The notes beneath the pieces were generated by a model. It did no database searches, was not told where the DNA came from, and saw only the letters and a program-made list of their open reading frames with translations. Below, piece by piece: positions 35,009-43,079 of a stretch of 64,000 nt of DNA. Origin of the DNA: JAOPZW01 sp963764585 (GTDB lineage Bacteria; Actinomycetota; Thermoleophilia; Solirubrobacterales; Solirubrobacteraceae). The position numbers were made by a program, and so were the translations under genes. How positions within the stretch are numbered: the first letter of the stretch is position 1; the number at the start of each line of letters is the position of its first letter. The stretch is from NCBI GenBank assembly GCA_963764585.1, contig CAVXTB010000003.1, positions 186,001-250,000 on the forward strand. Reading direction: 5' to 3'.

Positions 35009-35363
35009 TCGCGTCGAGGGTCCACTGGATCTCGGGCCGGACGCGCTGCTTGGCCTGGCGCCGGCGCGGGCGCGCCGGGGTCGGTTGTGCGGCACGGGCG
35101 AGGTCGAAGAGGTGGGCGCGCTCGGCGTCGTCGAGCTGGAGCGCCCGCGCCAGCGCGTCGAGCACGCTGTCGGAGACCCCGTTCGCGTCTCCGCGCTCCA
35201 GGCGGGTGTAGTACGGGACGCTCACGCCGGCCAACACGGCGACCTCCTCGCGGCGCAGGCCGGGGACGCGACGGCTGCCGTAGGAGCGCAGCCCCGCCTG
35301 CTCGGGCGTGATCCGGGCGCGGCGGGACGTGAGGAACTCGCGGATCTCCTGCTTGGTCTCCAC
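34855..35363 (-). pseudogene. XRE/MmyB-like regulator with internal deletion and frameshift
   Basis: The N-terminal helix-turn-helix is intact: IREFLTSRRARITPEQAGL, GLRREEVAVLAGVSVPYYTRLERG. The MmyB-like ligand domain begins (EIQWTLDAITGAAAFVGNERLDLL) but breaks off after VPPSPAR. The typical family end, EEALHLLGSWAATVDPA, appears immediately after in a different frame. About 100 residues of the ligand domain are missing. If translated from the ATG at 35363 the protein runs on out of frame to about 34716. It is divergent from the aldo/keto reductase, which such regulators often control. Confidence 0.8.
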
Positions 35364-35394
35364 GGCTCAAGCGTAGCCCCGGGCTTCCACGCCT

Positions 35395-35432
35395 GGGAGA
35401 CCCTGCCAATACCTCCCTTGACAGGGACTCCC
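35395..35432. promoter_or_regulatory. Operator-like inverted repeat and -35 box before aldo/keto reductase
   Basis: GGGAGACCCTG (35395-35405) and CAGGGACTCCC (35422-35432) are complementary at 10 of 11 positions around a 16-base spacer. TTGACA at 35418-35423 is a plausible -35 hexamer inside it. It lies between the XRE regulator and the reductase. Confidence 0.6.
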
Positions 35433-35487
35433 ACCTTCGCGAGATCCGCGGTTTGCTGAGAGCCACCCACGAACAGGAGGCACTCTC

Positions 35488-36465
35488 ATGAAGCACATCT
35501 CACTCGGCGGACTCGACGTCTCGCGCATCGGACTCGGCACGATGGCGATGTCCGGTTACTACCTCGACCCGAGCAGCAGCGACGCCGAGTCGATCCGCAC
35601 GATCCAGCGGGCAATCGAGCTGGGCGTCACCCACATCGACACCGCCGAGATCTACGGCCCCTACGTCAACGAGGAGCTGGTCGGCCGCGCGCTCGAAGGG
35701 CGTCGCGACGACGTGGTGCTGGCGACGAAGTTCGGGTTCGTCTCCCACGCTGGCGCAGGCCCCGGAGTGCTCGACAGCAGCCCGGCGAACATCCGGACCG
35801 CCGTCGAGGGCTCGCTGAAGCGGCTGGGGACCGACCGCATCGACCTCTACTACCAGCACCGGGTCGACCCGAACACGCCCATCGAGGACACCGTCGGCGC
35901 CCTCGCCGAGCTGGTGACCGAAGGCAAGGTCCTGCGCGTCGGCCTGTCCGAGGCCAGCGCCGAAACGATCCGCCGTGCCCACGCCGTGCACCCGATCGCC
36001 GCGCTGCAGACGGAGTACTCCCTCTGGACCCGCGACCCCGAGGCCGAGCTGCTGCCGCTGCTGCGCGAGCTGGGCATCGGGTTCGTGCCCTACTCGCCGC
36101 TCGGGCACGGCTTCCTCACCGGGACGATCCGGTCCCCCGAGGAGCTCAGCGACGACGACTGGCGCAAGACCAACCCGCGCTTCACCCCGGGCAACTTCGA
36201 GCAGAACCTCCGCATCGTCGACGAGGTCCAGGCCGTCGCCTCCGAGATCGACGCCACACCGGCGCAGATCGCATTGGCCTGGCTGCTCGCACAGGGCGAC
36301 GACATCGCACCGATCCCCGGCACCAAGCGGGTCTATCGCGTCGAGGAGAACACCGCCGCCGACGGCACCGAGCTGAGCACGGACCAGCTCCGACGGCTCA
36401 ACGACCTCGCCCCGGCCACCGGCGAGCGCCACGACCAGGCGAACATGGCCGCAGTCGACCGCTGA
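35488..36465 (+). CDS. Aldo/keto reductase
   Basis: Encodes 325 residues. The TIM-barrel AKR tetrad is visible: Asp and Tyr in THIDTAEIYG, Lys in LATKFGF and His in LYYQHRVDP. NADPH-binding features near the C terminus are IPGTKR and ENTAA. It resembles the YakC/IolS-type subfamily acting on small aldehydes and ketones. ACAGGAGG precedes the ATG. It is divergent from the XRE regulator with a 124-base promoter region containing an inverted repeat, the classic arrangement for local control. Confidence 0.93.
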   Translation: MKHISLGGLDVSRIGLGTMAMSGYYLDPSSSDAESIRTIQRAIELGVTHIDTAEIYGPYVNEELVGRALEGRRDDVVLATKFGFVSHAGAGPGVLDSSPANIRTAVEGSLKRLGTDRIDLYYQHRVDPNTPIEDTVGALAELVTEGKVLRVGLSEASAETIRRAHAVHPIAALQTEYSLWTRDPEAELLPLLRELGIGFVPYSPLGHGFLTGTIRSPEELSDDDWRKTNPRFTPGNFEQNLRIVDEVQAVASEIDATPAQIALAWLLAQGDDIAPIPGTKRVYRVEENTAADGTELSTDQLRRLNDLAPATGERHDQANMAAVDR

Positions 36466-36543
36466 CGACCTCGTGGGGTGGCGCCGCCTGCCCACTCCCG
36501 ATACGCCGGCGCGCGGCCCTCAACCCATCACCCCGGGCGGGCG

Positions 36544-36565
36544 GACTGGGCATGCGACTGGGGAC
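36544..36565 (+). promoter_or_regulatory. GACTGGG direct-repeat boxes before small membrane protein
   Basis: GACTGGGCAT (36544-36553) and GACTGGGGAC (36556-36565) lie 45-66 bases before the ATG at 36610. The paralogous gene at 27848 has GACTGGGCAC and GACTAGGCAC at nearly the same distance. Confidence 0.55.
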
Positions 36566-36609
36566 CCACCCGGACGAGATGCGGCGCGCGCTGCGGCAGC
36601 GTTGCGGTC

Positions 36610-36906
36610 ATGAACACCGCCAACCACATCCACCTGAGCCGGGTCGAGGTCGCTGAGGAGCTCATCGCAGACACCGGCGGCGGCCTGCGCATCGCGGAGG
36701 TCGGCCTGGTCATCTTCCTCGGGCTGCTGGTCTGCCCGCCCTTGCTGATCCTCGCGGTCGTGGTGGCGGTGCCGGTCATCGCCATCTCCGCGGTCGCCGC
36801 GGCCGTCGTGGCCGCGATCGCGGTGCCGACCACGCTCGTGCGTCGCGTCCGCGCCCATCACCGCGCGCATGGCTCGACACTGTTCCTGCACCGCCTGCGG
36901 CCGTGA
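36610..36906 (+). CDS. Small two-helix membrane protein (paralogue of 27848 gene)
   Basis: Encodes 98 residues. A polar N terminus (MNTANHIHLSRVEVAEELI) is followed by two hydrophobic helices (about 28-50 and 52-75, rich in Val/Ala/Ile) and a basic tail (VRRVRAHHRAHG). Its architecture matches the product of the sigma-factor operon at 27495-27848. The GTG of the LtrA gene overlaps its stop, so the two are cotranscribed with the NmrA gene after that. Function not recognised. Confidence 0.7.
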   Translation: MNTANHIHLSRVEVAEELIADTGGGLRIAEVGLVIFLGLLVCPPLLILAVVVAVPVIAISAVAAAVVAAIAVPTTLVRRVRAHHRAHGSTLFLHRLRP

Positions 36907-38162
36907 TCCCGGGTCGGCCACCGGCACGCCACCTGCGCCCGCGGGGCGCCGGCGTCGAGCAGCCGATCACGACGATCGAGCTGTTCTTCGACCTGGTCTA
37001 CGTCTTCGCCGTCACGCAGCTGTCGCACATGATCCTCGGCGACCTGGCGGTCGCCGAGGTCGCGCGGGCGGCGTTCCTGCTGCTGATCGTGTGGTGGGCG
37101 TGGATCTACACCACGTGGATGGCCAACTGGTTCGACCCGGCGTCGCCGGCGGTGCGCGCGGTGCTCACCGGCGTGATGCTCGCGAGCCTGCTCATGGCCG
37201 CAGCGCTGCCGGGCGCGTTCGGCGCGGACGGCGTTCTGTTCGCGGTCAGCTATGTCGTCCTACAGGTCGGTCGCAATGTCGCGGCCGCGAGCCTTCTGGG
37301 CCGCGACCAGCCGCTGCGCGACGTCTTCGAACGCCTCGTCGGCTGGAGCGCGGCGTCCGGCGTGCTGTGGCTTGCGGGCGCGGCGCTGCCCGGCGACCGG
37401 CGGCTGCTGCTGTGGATCCCGGCCGTGGTGCTCGACCTCTGTGCCCCGGTCGCCGGCTACTGGCTGCCGCGCCGAGGCCACGCCGTGACCACCGACTACG
37501 ACATCGAGGGCGGCCACTTCACCGACCGCTGCCAGGGCTTCATCATCATCGCGCTCGGCGAGTCGATCGTCATGACCGGCGCGACGGCCGCCGACGCCGG
37601 CCTGTCCTCCACGGTCGTCCTCTGCCTCGGCATCGCGTTCCTCGAGACCGCCGGGTTGTGGTGGCTGTACTTCGGCGGGGTCGCCGAGCGCTCGCGCCGG
37701 GTGATGAGCTCGTGCGAGGACCCGGGCCGGCTGGCACGCGACGCCTACACCTACCTGCACGCCCCGATCGTGGCGGGCATCATCGCCGTCGCCGTCGGCG
37801 ACGACCTGCTGATCGCCGAGCCGGGGCGCGCGCTGCACGGCGTCGGGCTGGCGATGGTGCTCGGCGGGCCGGCGCTCTACCTGGTGGGCGAGAGCCTGTT
37901 CCGCCTGCGCGTGACAGGCGCGGCCAACGCCGAGCGCCTCGCGGTCGCGGCTGTCCTCGTGCTGCTCGCCCCGCTCGGCTCGCAGATCAGCGCGCTGGCG
38001 CTGAGCGCGACGGTGGCCGCGCTGCTGAGCGCGCTCGCGCTCTGGGAGCTGCGCACGCCCGCGCGCAACGCCCTAGGGACCCGACTGGGCACCTCGACGG
38101 ACGCGACCCGCGGGCTCCTGGGCGATCCTCGACATGTCCAACAACAGGAAGGAACGTCATGA
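36903..38162 (+). CDS. Low-temperature requirement protein A (LtrA) family
   Basis: Encodes 419 residues with about ten to eleven membrane helices. The family signature near the N terminus, TTIELFFDLVYVFAVTQLSH, is exact, and the second signature, DYDIEGGHFTDRCQGFIIIALGESIVMTG, is present in the middle. LtrA was first tied to cold growth in Listeria; the biochemical role is unknown. The GTG start overlaps the small membrane protein and the TGA overlaps the NmrA-type ATG, so the three form an operon. Confidence 0.9.
   Translation: MIPGRPPARHLRPRGAGVEQPITTIELFFDLVYVFAVTQLSHMILGDLAVAEVARAAFLLLIVWWAWIYTTWMANWFDPASPAVRAVLTGVMLASLLMAAALPGAFGADGVLFAVSYVVLQVGRNVAAASLLGRDQPLRDVFERLVGWSAASGVLWLAGAALPGDRRLLLWIPAVVLDLCAPVAGYWLPRRGHAVTTDYDIEGGHFTDRCQGFIIIALGESIVMTGATAADAGLSSTVVLCLGIAFLETAGLWWLYFGGVAERSRRVMSSCEDPGRLARDAYTYLHAPIVAGIIAVAVGDDLLIAEPGRALHGVGLAMVLGGPALYLVGESLFRLRVTGAANAERLAVAAVLVLLAPLGSQISALALSATVAALLSALALWELRTPARNALGTRLGTSTDATRGLLGDPRHVQQQEGTS
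38083..38092 (+). promoter_or_regulatory. Single GACTGGGCAC box upstream of intact NmrA gene
   Basis: GACTGGGCAC lies inside the 3' end of the LtrA gene, 67 bases before the ATG at 38159. It is identical to the minus-strand box at 27914-27925 and is a possible internal regulatory site. Confidence 0.4.
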
Positions 38163-38920
38163 AGATCGTGGTCATCGGTGGGAGCGGGCGCATCGGCGCC
38201 AACGTCGTCCGGCGGCTGGACGCGCAGGGGCACGACCCGGTGCCGGCCTCCCCCGCCACGGGCGTCGACACCATCACGGGCGAGGGCCTCGCCGACGTAA
38301 TGGCGGGCGCTGACGTCGTCGTCGACGTCTCCAACGCGCCGGTCTGGGACGACGACGCGGTGCGGGAGTTCTTCACCACCTCGACGCGCAACCTGCTGGC
38401 GGCCGAGCGCGACGCCCGCGTCGGCCACCACCTCGCGGTGTCGATCGTCGGCGCCGACCGCCTGCCCGACAGCGGCTACCTGCGCGCCAAGGTCGCACAG
38501 GAGGCCGAGATCGAGGCCGGGCCCATCCCCTACACCATCCTGCGCGCCACGCAGTTCCTCGAGTTCCTGCCCCAGATCGTCGACGCCGGTGACGAGGGCG
38601 ACAGTGTCCGGCTGTCGACCGGGCTGATGGCGCTCGTCGCCGCCGACGACGTGGCCGCCACGGTGGCCGAGCTCGCGACCGGCGCGCCGGTCGGCGGCCG
38701 CGTCGAGCTCGGCGGGCCCGAGGCGCTCGGGATCGACGCGTGGGCGCGGCGGCTGTTCGCCGCCACCGGTGACGAGCGCACGGTCATCGGCGACCCGCAC
38801 GCGCGCTACTACGGCACCGAGCTGACGGGTGGCGAGCTGACGCCGGGCGACGGCGCCCGCATCGGGACGATCGACTTCGAGACGTGGTTCGCGACGCACC
38901 GGGAGGAGGTCGCGCGATGA
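38159..38920 (+). CDS. NmrA-type NAD(P)-binding oxidoreductase (intact copy)
   Basis: Encodes 253 residues. MKIVVIGGSGRIGANVV is the dinucleotide-binding motif. IVGADRL, YLRAKVAQEAEIEAGPIPYTILRATQFLEFL and the C-terminal HARYYGTELTGGELTPGD are typical of the SDR-a5/NmrA-like group of actinobacteria. No Tyr-x3-Lys active pair is needed in this group: YLRAK occupies the place. It is the intact paralogue of the damaged gene at 30769. GAAGGAA precedes the ATG, which overlaps the LtrA stop; its TGA overlaps the next ATG. Confidence 0.9.
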   Translation: MKIVVIGGSGRIGANVVRRLDAQGHDPVPASPATGVDTITGEGLADVMAGADVVVDVSNAPVWDDDAVREFFTTSTRNLLAAERDARVGHHLAVSIVGADRLPDSGYLRAKVAQEAEIEAGPIPYTILRATQFLEFLPQIVDAGDEGDSVRLSTGLMALVAADDVAATVAELATGAPVGGRVELGGPEALGIDAWARRLFAATGDERTVIGDPHARYYGTELTGGELTPGDGARIGTIDFETWFATHREEVAR

Positions 38921-39135
38921 GCGAGATCCGGATGATCCTCACGGGCCCCGAGGAGGCCTACAACAACGAGGCGGAGCTCTGGTGCGCGAACGAGCTGATG
39001 GGGGTCACGGTCGTGCATGAGGGGCGCCTGCACCTGCGCATCGACCCGCGGCCCGACGGTGGGCCGTGGCTGGCGGAGACCGCCAGCCTCGCGCACGCCC
39101 TGGTCGAGGCCGAGGAACGGCTCGCGGCCTACTGA
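38917..39135 (+). CDS. Small hypothetical protein (72 residues)
   Basis: Begins MSEIRMILTGPEEAYNNEAELWCANELMGVTVVHEGRLHLRID and is mostly alpha/beta, without membrane helix or signal. The ATGA overlap with the NmrA gene and a good GGGAGGAGG ribosome site make it a likely real last gene of the operon. No family was recognised. Confidence 0.7.
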   Translation: MSEIRMILTGPEEAYNNEAELWCANELMGVTVVHEGRLHLRIDPRPDGGPWLAETASLAHALVEAEERLAAY

Positions 39136-39146
39136 CACCGGAAGGT

Positions 39147-39174
39147 TCCGCACGGATATGCGGAAAGGTGCGGA
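39147..39174 (+). terminator. Hairpin after the LtrA/NmrA operon
   Basis: TCCGCAC (39147-39153) pairs with GTGCGGA (39168-39174). An alternative shorter stem, CCGCA (39148-39152) with TGCGG (39159-39163), is nested in it. It is modest in strength but well placed 12 bases after the stop. Confidence 0.5.
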
Positions 39175-39208
39175 TCTCTAGTGCCCGCATCCGGCCGATC
39201 GATGGTGC

Positions 39209-39725
39209 ATGAGCACCAAGACAGTCGAGCGTCGTCGAGCGCGGGCAGTGGCACATCGACCTCTCGCGCTCGACGATCGCCTTCCGCATTCGTCACTTCG
39301 GTGTTGCCACGGTGCGCGGCCACTTCCAGTCCTTCGCGGCTCGCCTCGACGCCGATGACGGCGCGCTGCGCGTGGAAGGGCACGTCGACGTTGCCTCCGT
39401 GGACACCGGGCACGAGCTTCGCGACGCGCGGCTGCGCTCGGAGTTCTTCGACGCCGAGCGGCACCCGGCGATCTCGATGCTCGGCGCCATCACGGAAGAT
39501 GGCGGGCGCCTGCTCGGAGGGCTCACGATCGGCGGTGTGACACGGCCCATCGGGCTCACGCTGACGGTCGACGCCGACCAGGACGAGACGGTTCGCGTGC
39601 GCGCCGATGGGAGCATCCGACGCTCGGCCTTCGGGCTCGAGTGGGATGCGCTGCGTCAGGCGGGTCGACTGCTCGTCGCCGACGAGGTGCGCCTGCACGC
39701 GGACGTCATCCTGGTTCGCTCGTAG
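39209..39725 (+). pseudogene. YceI-family protein, N terminus frameshifted by a 10-base duplication
   Basis: ATG at 39209 opens MSTKTVER, but the YceI domain (WHIDLSRSTIAFRIRHFGVATVRGHF ... GGLTIGGVTRPIGLTLTVDA ... FGLEWDAL) lies in another frame from about 39240. GTCGAGCG occurs at 39224-39231 and again at 39234-39241. Removing one 10-base unit restores a single frame reading MSTKTVERGQWHIDLSR. YceI proteins are lipocalin-like binders of isoprenoids. As written, only an internal GTG at 39312 could start a protein, and that would lack the first strands. Confidence 0.75.
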
Positions 39726-39789
39726 CCGGGCGCGTCGTTCCGCGCCGAGGGACTCGCGTGCTCTCGCGTCCCCAACATCGTCCGTCTTC

Positions 39790-40404
39790 TCACCCGCCGA
39801 CCCGTTCTCGGCGGAGCGTCGCGGAGCTAGCTTCGCCGGCGGCGCGACGGTGCTCGAGCCCGTCGGCGAGCGTCTTGACGAGGCGCTCGAACGAGTCGTC
39901 GAGGTCGACCGGGATCGCGAAGCCGCCGGCGGACTCCAGGGCCACGAAGCCGTGGATGGCGCTGCGGATTCCGCGCGCGGCGTGGATCGCCTCGTCGCCT
40001 TCGAGCTTCCAGTCCCGGAGAACGGCAAGCACCACGTCGACCGTCTCTTGCGCGGCGGCACGGTGCTCGTCGTCGTCGCCGGCTGGCGCAGCGACCGTCG
40101 CCGCATAGCGCCCCGGATGCTCTCGCGCATAAGCGCGGTACGCGCGCGCCGATGCGACCAGCGCGTCGGCGCCCGACCTGCCGATCGCCGCGCCACGAAG
40201 CGCGGCGGTCAGCTCGCGCAGCCCGCGCAGCGCAACGTGCCGCAGGAGGTCGTCGCGACCGTCGACGTGGTTGTAGAGCGACGGGGACCGCACCCCAAGC
40301 TCCGCGGCCACGCGCGCCATGGTCACGGCCCCAAGGCCCTCGGCGTCCGCGATCGCCGCCGCGGTGTCGGCAATGCGGGCAGCGTCCAGGCCGATCCTCG
40401 GCAC
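39790..40404 (-). CDS. TetR-family transcriptional regulator (WHG-domain type)
   Basis: Encodes about 204 residues. The helix-turn-helix is RIADTAAAIADAEGLGAVTMARVAAELGVRSPSLYNHVDGRDDLLRHVA. The C-terminal domain with HAARGIRSAIHGFVALESAGGF is the WHG type (TetR_C_33). The GTG at 40404 gives a standard-length N terminus; longer in-frame starts are possible. There is a 64-base gap to the convergent YceI gene. Ligand and targets unknown. Confidence 0.85.
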   Translation of the reverse strand: MPRIGLDAARIADTAAAIADAEGLGAVTMARVAAELGVRSPSLYNHVDGRDDLLRHVALRGLRELTAALRGAAIGRSGADALVASARAYRAYAREHPGRYAATVAAPAGDDDEHRAAAQETVDVVLAVLRDWKLEGDEAIHAARGIRSAIHGFVALESAGGFAIPVDLDDSFERLVKTLADGLEHRRAAGEASSATLRRERVGG

Positions 40405-40433
40405 GTTCAGCGGCGTGCGTGGCCAGGTCGTGC

Positions 40434-40661
40434 TCAGGCGGCGCTCGGTGGCTCGGGGCCCGATCGCCGATCGCCCCCAGGCGACGGCCCGACGCCACTG
40501 GCGAAGCCCCGTCTCCCGGCGTGCAGGGGAATCACCTCGCCGCGAGTGAGATCGGCCAGCCACTGGTCGGTGACGGCCTGCAGGCGCCTGACCCCTTGCT
40601 CCAGCGCGCCTCGCTGAGGCGGCGTGAGCGGCCGGCGAGGTCGCGCTGTGTCATCGGCCAT
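40434..40661 (-). CDS. Small hypothetical protein (75 residues)
   Basis: Starts MADDTARPRRPLTPPQRGALEQGVRRLQAVTDQW, a short helical region, then a Gly/Pro/Arg-rich tail. A TTG at 40685 could extend it by eight residues. An AT-rich element with the palindrome CTTATAAG (40707-40714) lies just upstream, similar to those near the hydrogenase genes. It may therefore belong to that regulon. Not recognised; possibly a truncated regulator. Confidence 0.45.
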   Translation of the reverse strand: MADDTARPRRPLTPPQRGALEQGVRRLQAVTDQWLADLTRGEVIPLHAGRRGFASGVGPSPGGDRRSGPEPPSAA

Positions 40662-40698
40662 GCGCGTTCCTTGTCTGGCCGTCAACTTCTGTGGTCAT

Positions 40699-40714
40699 CT
40701 TAGGAGCTTATAAG
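40699..40714. promoter_or_regulatory. AT-rich operator-like element O1
   Basis: CTTAGGAGCTTATAAG, an AT-rich island in about 70 percent GC surroundings, containing the 8-base palindrome CTTATAAG. It lies 38 bases before the small gene at 40661 and is similar in half-sites to O2-O5. Confidence 0.55.
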
Positions 40715-40762
40715 AGCCGAAGGATCGATGGTCAACGCTCGAGCTCGTCGCGTAGGCCGCGG

Positions 40763-41137
40763 CTATCGCAGTTGCTCGTGTGCCTTTCCCTCCAAGCGCG
40801 CGAGCGCGCGCGGCACGTCGCAGCCGGCGGGGACGTGCTCGCGCACCGTGGCCAGCGCACAGTCGTCGGCGCTGACGATCTGCACAACCAGGCCAAGATG
40901 GCCCGATGGCGCGGGCTCTTCGCAGCGGCGAGCCGAGCGCGGGAGACGGTCAAGCAGGGCGTTGAACTCGGCGCGCTCATACACGGCGCGCAGCACGCGG
41001 CGCCTGCCGGTCGCCTCGGCCGTCCTGGCGTGGGAATCGATGAACGCGGACTCGGACAGACCGCACCAGCCTTCAAGTCTCAAGGACTTATAAGCATCGT
41101 AGTCAGCCGACCGGCACCCCACAACCCGACCGCCCAT
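40763..41137 (-). CDS. Hypothetical protein downstream of hyfI
   Basis: Up to 124 residues from the ATG at 41137 (MGGRVVGCRSADYDAYKSL). The end, DCALATVREHVPAGCDVPRALARL, is protein-like. The AT-rich element O2 (41073-41094) falls inside this frame and encodes AYKSLRLEG, so the true start may be a later GTG near 41012. It lies 25 bases after hyfI on the same strand. No family was recognised; existence is likely, start uncertain. Confidence 0.45.
   Translation of the reverse strand: MGGRVVGCRSADYDAYKSLRLEGWCGLSESAFIDSHARTAEATGRRRVLRAVYERAEFNALLDRLPRSARRCEEPAPSGHLGLVVQIVSADDCALATVREHVPAGCDVPRALARLEGKAHEQLR
41073..41094. promoter_or_regulatory. AT-rich operator-like element O2
   Basis: TCAAGTCTCAAGGACTTATAAG closely matches O3 at 48535 (TCAAGTTTCAAAGTCTCTAAG) and contains CTTATAAG as in O1. 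It is a candidate ArsR-type binding site. Confidence 0.5.
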
Positions 41138-41162
41138 GATCTCGTCGACCAGAGCGCTCGGA

Positions 41163-41639
41163 TCAGGTCGCTCTGGTTGCTCGGCTCGTTGCGTCGAGCG
41201 CGGCGATGAGCGCCTCGGCGATGGTGGCCGGGCTCGGGGGGCATCCGGGGATCCGCAGGTCGACGGGTAGCACGGCGTCGAGCGGTCCCACGAGCTCGGC
41301 CGGGTGGCCGAGGACGTTGCAGCCCAGAGCGCAGTCGCCGAGGGCGGCGACGAGCCGGGGTTCTGGCATCGCGTCATAGGCGATGCGCAGCGCGGGGGCC
41401 ATGCGGGTGGTGATGGCTCCGGTGACGAGGAGCACGTCGGCGTGGCGGGGTGAGGCGACGACGGAGAGCCCGTATTGCTGGAGGTCGTAGAAGGGGTTGG
41501 CGGCGGCGGTGAGCTCGTGCTCGCAGCCGTTGCACGAGCCGGCATCGACGTGGCGCAGCGTCAGCGAGCCGCGTCGGTGCGGCGCGCGCGTCGTGGTGGC
41601 GCGGCGCAGCTGTCGGAGGCGGTGGAGCAGGACGTACAT
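41163..41639 (-). CDS. hyfI: Hydrogenase-4-like small subunit (NuoB/HyfI family)
   Basis: Encodes 158 residues. The proximal [4Fe-4S] cluster ligands are visible: CNGCEHE, then GDCALGC and PGCPPSP, the pattern shared by NuoB, HycG and HyfI. It forms the electron-input partner of the large subunit at the cytoplasmic face. It is the last of six coupled minus-strand genes and starts three bases after hyfG. In the Mycobacterium tuberculosis Rv0081-0087 locus a NuoB-like gene is likewise included, though at the other end. There is no extended C terminus with extra clusters. Confidence 0.92.
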   Translation of the reverse strand: MYVLLHRLRQLRRATTTRAPHRRGSLTLRHVDAGSCNGCEHELTAAANPFYDLQQYGLSVVASPRHADVLLVTGAITTRMAPALRIAYDAMPEPRLVAALGDCALGCNVLGHPAELVGPLDAVLPVDLRIPGCPPSPATIAEALIAALDATSRATRAT

Positions 41640-41642
41640 CGT

Positions 41643-43079
41643 TCAGCGGTCCGCGCAGGCGTAGCAGAGCTCGAAGCTCTTGTTGATGAGCGGGAAGTCG
41701 GGCAGCAGGTTGCCCGCGGCGGCGTGGGCGAGGACGTGCCAGTTGGCGTAGGAGCCGGTGCGCAGGTGCAGCGCGCGGACGTTGTCGCCGTCGCGTTCGA
41801 CGAGGCAGACGGTCTCGCCCCGCGGGCTCTCGACGCGCCCTACGCCAAGGCTCGCGGGCTCCGTGGCGTGTTGGGCGTGGCCGGGCTGCACGGGACGTTC
41901 GAGCAGCTCCTGGAGGAGTTCGAGCGCCTGCTCGAGCTCCCAAGCGCGGACCGCCATGCGGCTGGCGACGTCGCCGGCCAGTAGCGGCGGGGCGACGGGA
42001 TCGAAGTCGTGGTACCACAGCCGTGGGCTCTCTGACCGCGCGTCGTGGCGCACGCCGGCGGCTCTTGCGGCGGGCCCGACGGCGCCGAGGTGCTCGGCGT
42101 CGTCGCGGCCAAGCACCCCGACGCCGTCCAGGCGCTCCTGCAGCCCGACGACGAACTGCAGTTGGCGCCAGGTGGTGGCGTGCTCGTCGCCGACGGCGCG
42201 CAGCTCGTCGCGCGCCATCCGCGCGGTCGGACCGTCGACGACGACCTCGCTGGCGCCGAGCGTGACGGTGTCGAACAGGAAGCGGTGGCCGGTGAGCTGG
42301 GCGTTGATGCGCTGGACGCGTTCCTTCAGCGCCGCGTAGGCCATGGTGCCGGGCGCGAAGCCGACGCCGGCGCAGATCGCGGAGAGGTCGTGCAGGTGGT
42401 TGTAGGCGCGCTCGAGCTCGAGCAGCAGCGTCCTGGCGCGCCGCAGCTCGCGGTCGGGCGCGAGGCCGAGCGCGGTCTCGCAGGCGTGGGCGTAGGCCAC
42501 GCTGTTGGTCACCGCGCAGGCGGCGCACGCGCGCCTGGCGTGGGCGACGCCCTCGGCGAGCGGGCGTCCGACGGCGGCCTGCTCGAGGCCGCGGCGCTTG
42601 TAGAACAGCCGCACGTCGAGGTGCAGGATCCGTTCGCCGACGACGTGGAAGCGGAAGTGCCCGGACTCGATCACCCCGGCGTGGATGGGGCCGACGGCGA
42701 CCTGGTGGACGTCATGGCCGACGGTTGGGACGGTCCAGGCCTCAAGCGGCGCGTCGTGGTTGAGGAGCGGACGCAGTGGCTCGTGCCCGCTGAACCGCAG
42801 GCCGTAAAGGTCGTGGGCCTCGCGTTCGTGCCACGCCGCGGCCGGGATCTCGTCGACCAGGGTGTCGAGTGTCCGTCCGGATGGTTGGCAGGCGACGATG
42901 CGCTCGCCCGCCGGCGAGCTGAACAGCGCCCGGATCTCGATGTGCCGCGGATCGCGTGGTGCGGCGAACAGCCCACCGAAGCGCTCGCCGTTGTGGTGGG
43001 CGTGCAGGCAGGTGGCCCGCCAGTCGCTGGCGGCGACGTGCTCTCGCTGTGCGCGGGGGTCAGTGCGCAGAGGCGTCAC
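41643..43079 (-). CDS. hyfG: Hydrogenase-4-like large subunit (HycE/HyfG family)
   Basis: Encodes 478 residues. An N-terminal NuoC-like domain (residues 1-120, HDLYGLRFSGHEPLRPLLNHD) is fused to the NuoD/hydrogenase large-subunit domain. Both CxxC pairs for a NiFe site are present: CAAC in RRACAACAVTNSVAY, and CYAC at the extreme C terminus (FELCYACADR). The usual CGIC...H and DPCxxC contexts are altered. The protein stops right after the second pair, so no cleavable C-terminal extension exists. It is likely H2-evolving or ion-pumping if metallated. No formate dehydrogenase or Hyp maturation genes are in the window. Confidence 0.9.
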   Translation of the reverse strand: MTPLRTDPRAQREHVAASDWRATCLHAHHNGERFGGLFAAPRDPRHIEIRALFSSPAGERIVACQPSGRTLDTLVDEIPAAAWHEREAHDLYGLRFSGHEPLRPLLNHDAPLEAWTVPTVGHDVHQVAVGPIHAGVIESGHFRFHVVGERILHLDVRLFYKRRGLEQAAVGRPLAEGVAHARRACAACAVTNSVAYAHACETALGLAPDRELRRARTLLLELERAYNHLHDLSAICAGVGFAPGTMAYAALKERVQRINAQLTGHRFLFDTVTLGASEVVVDGPTARMARDELRAVGDEHATTWRQLQFVVGLQERLDGVGVLGRDDAEHLGAVGPAARAAGVRHDARSESPRLWYHDFDPVAPPLLAGDVASRMAVRAWELEQALELLQELLERPVQPGHAQHATEPASLGVGRVESPRGETVCLVERDGDNVRALHLRTGSYANWHVLAHAAAGNLLPDFPLINKSFELCYACADR

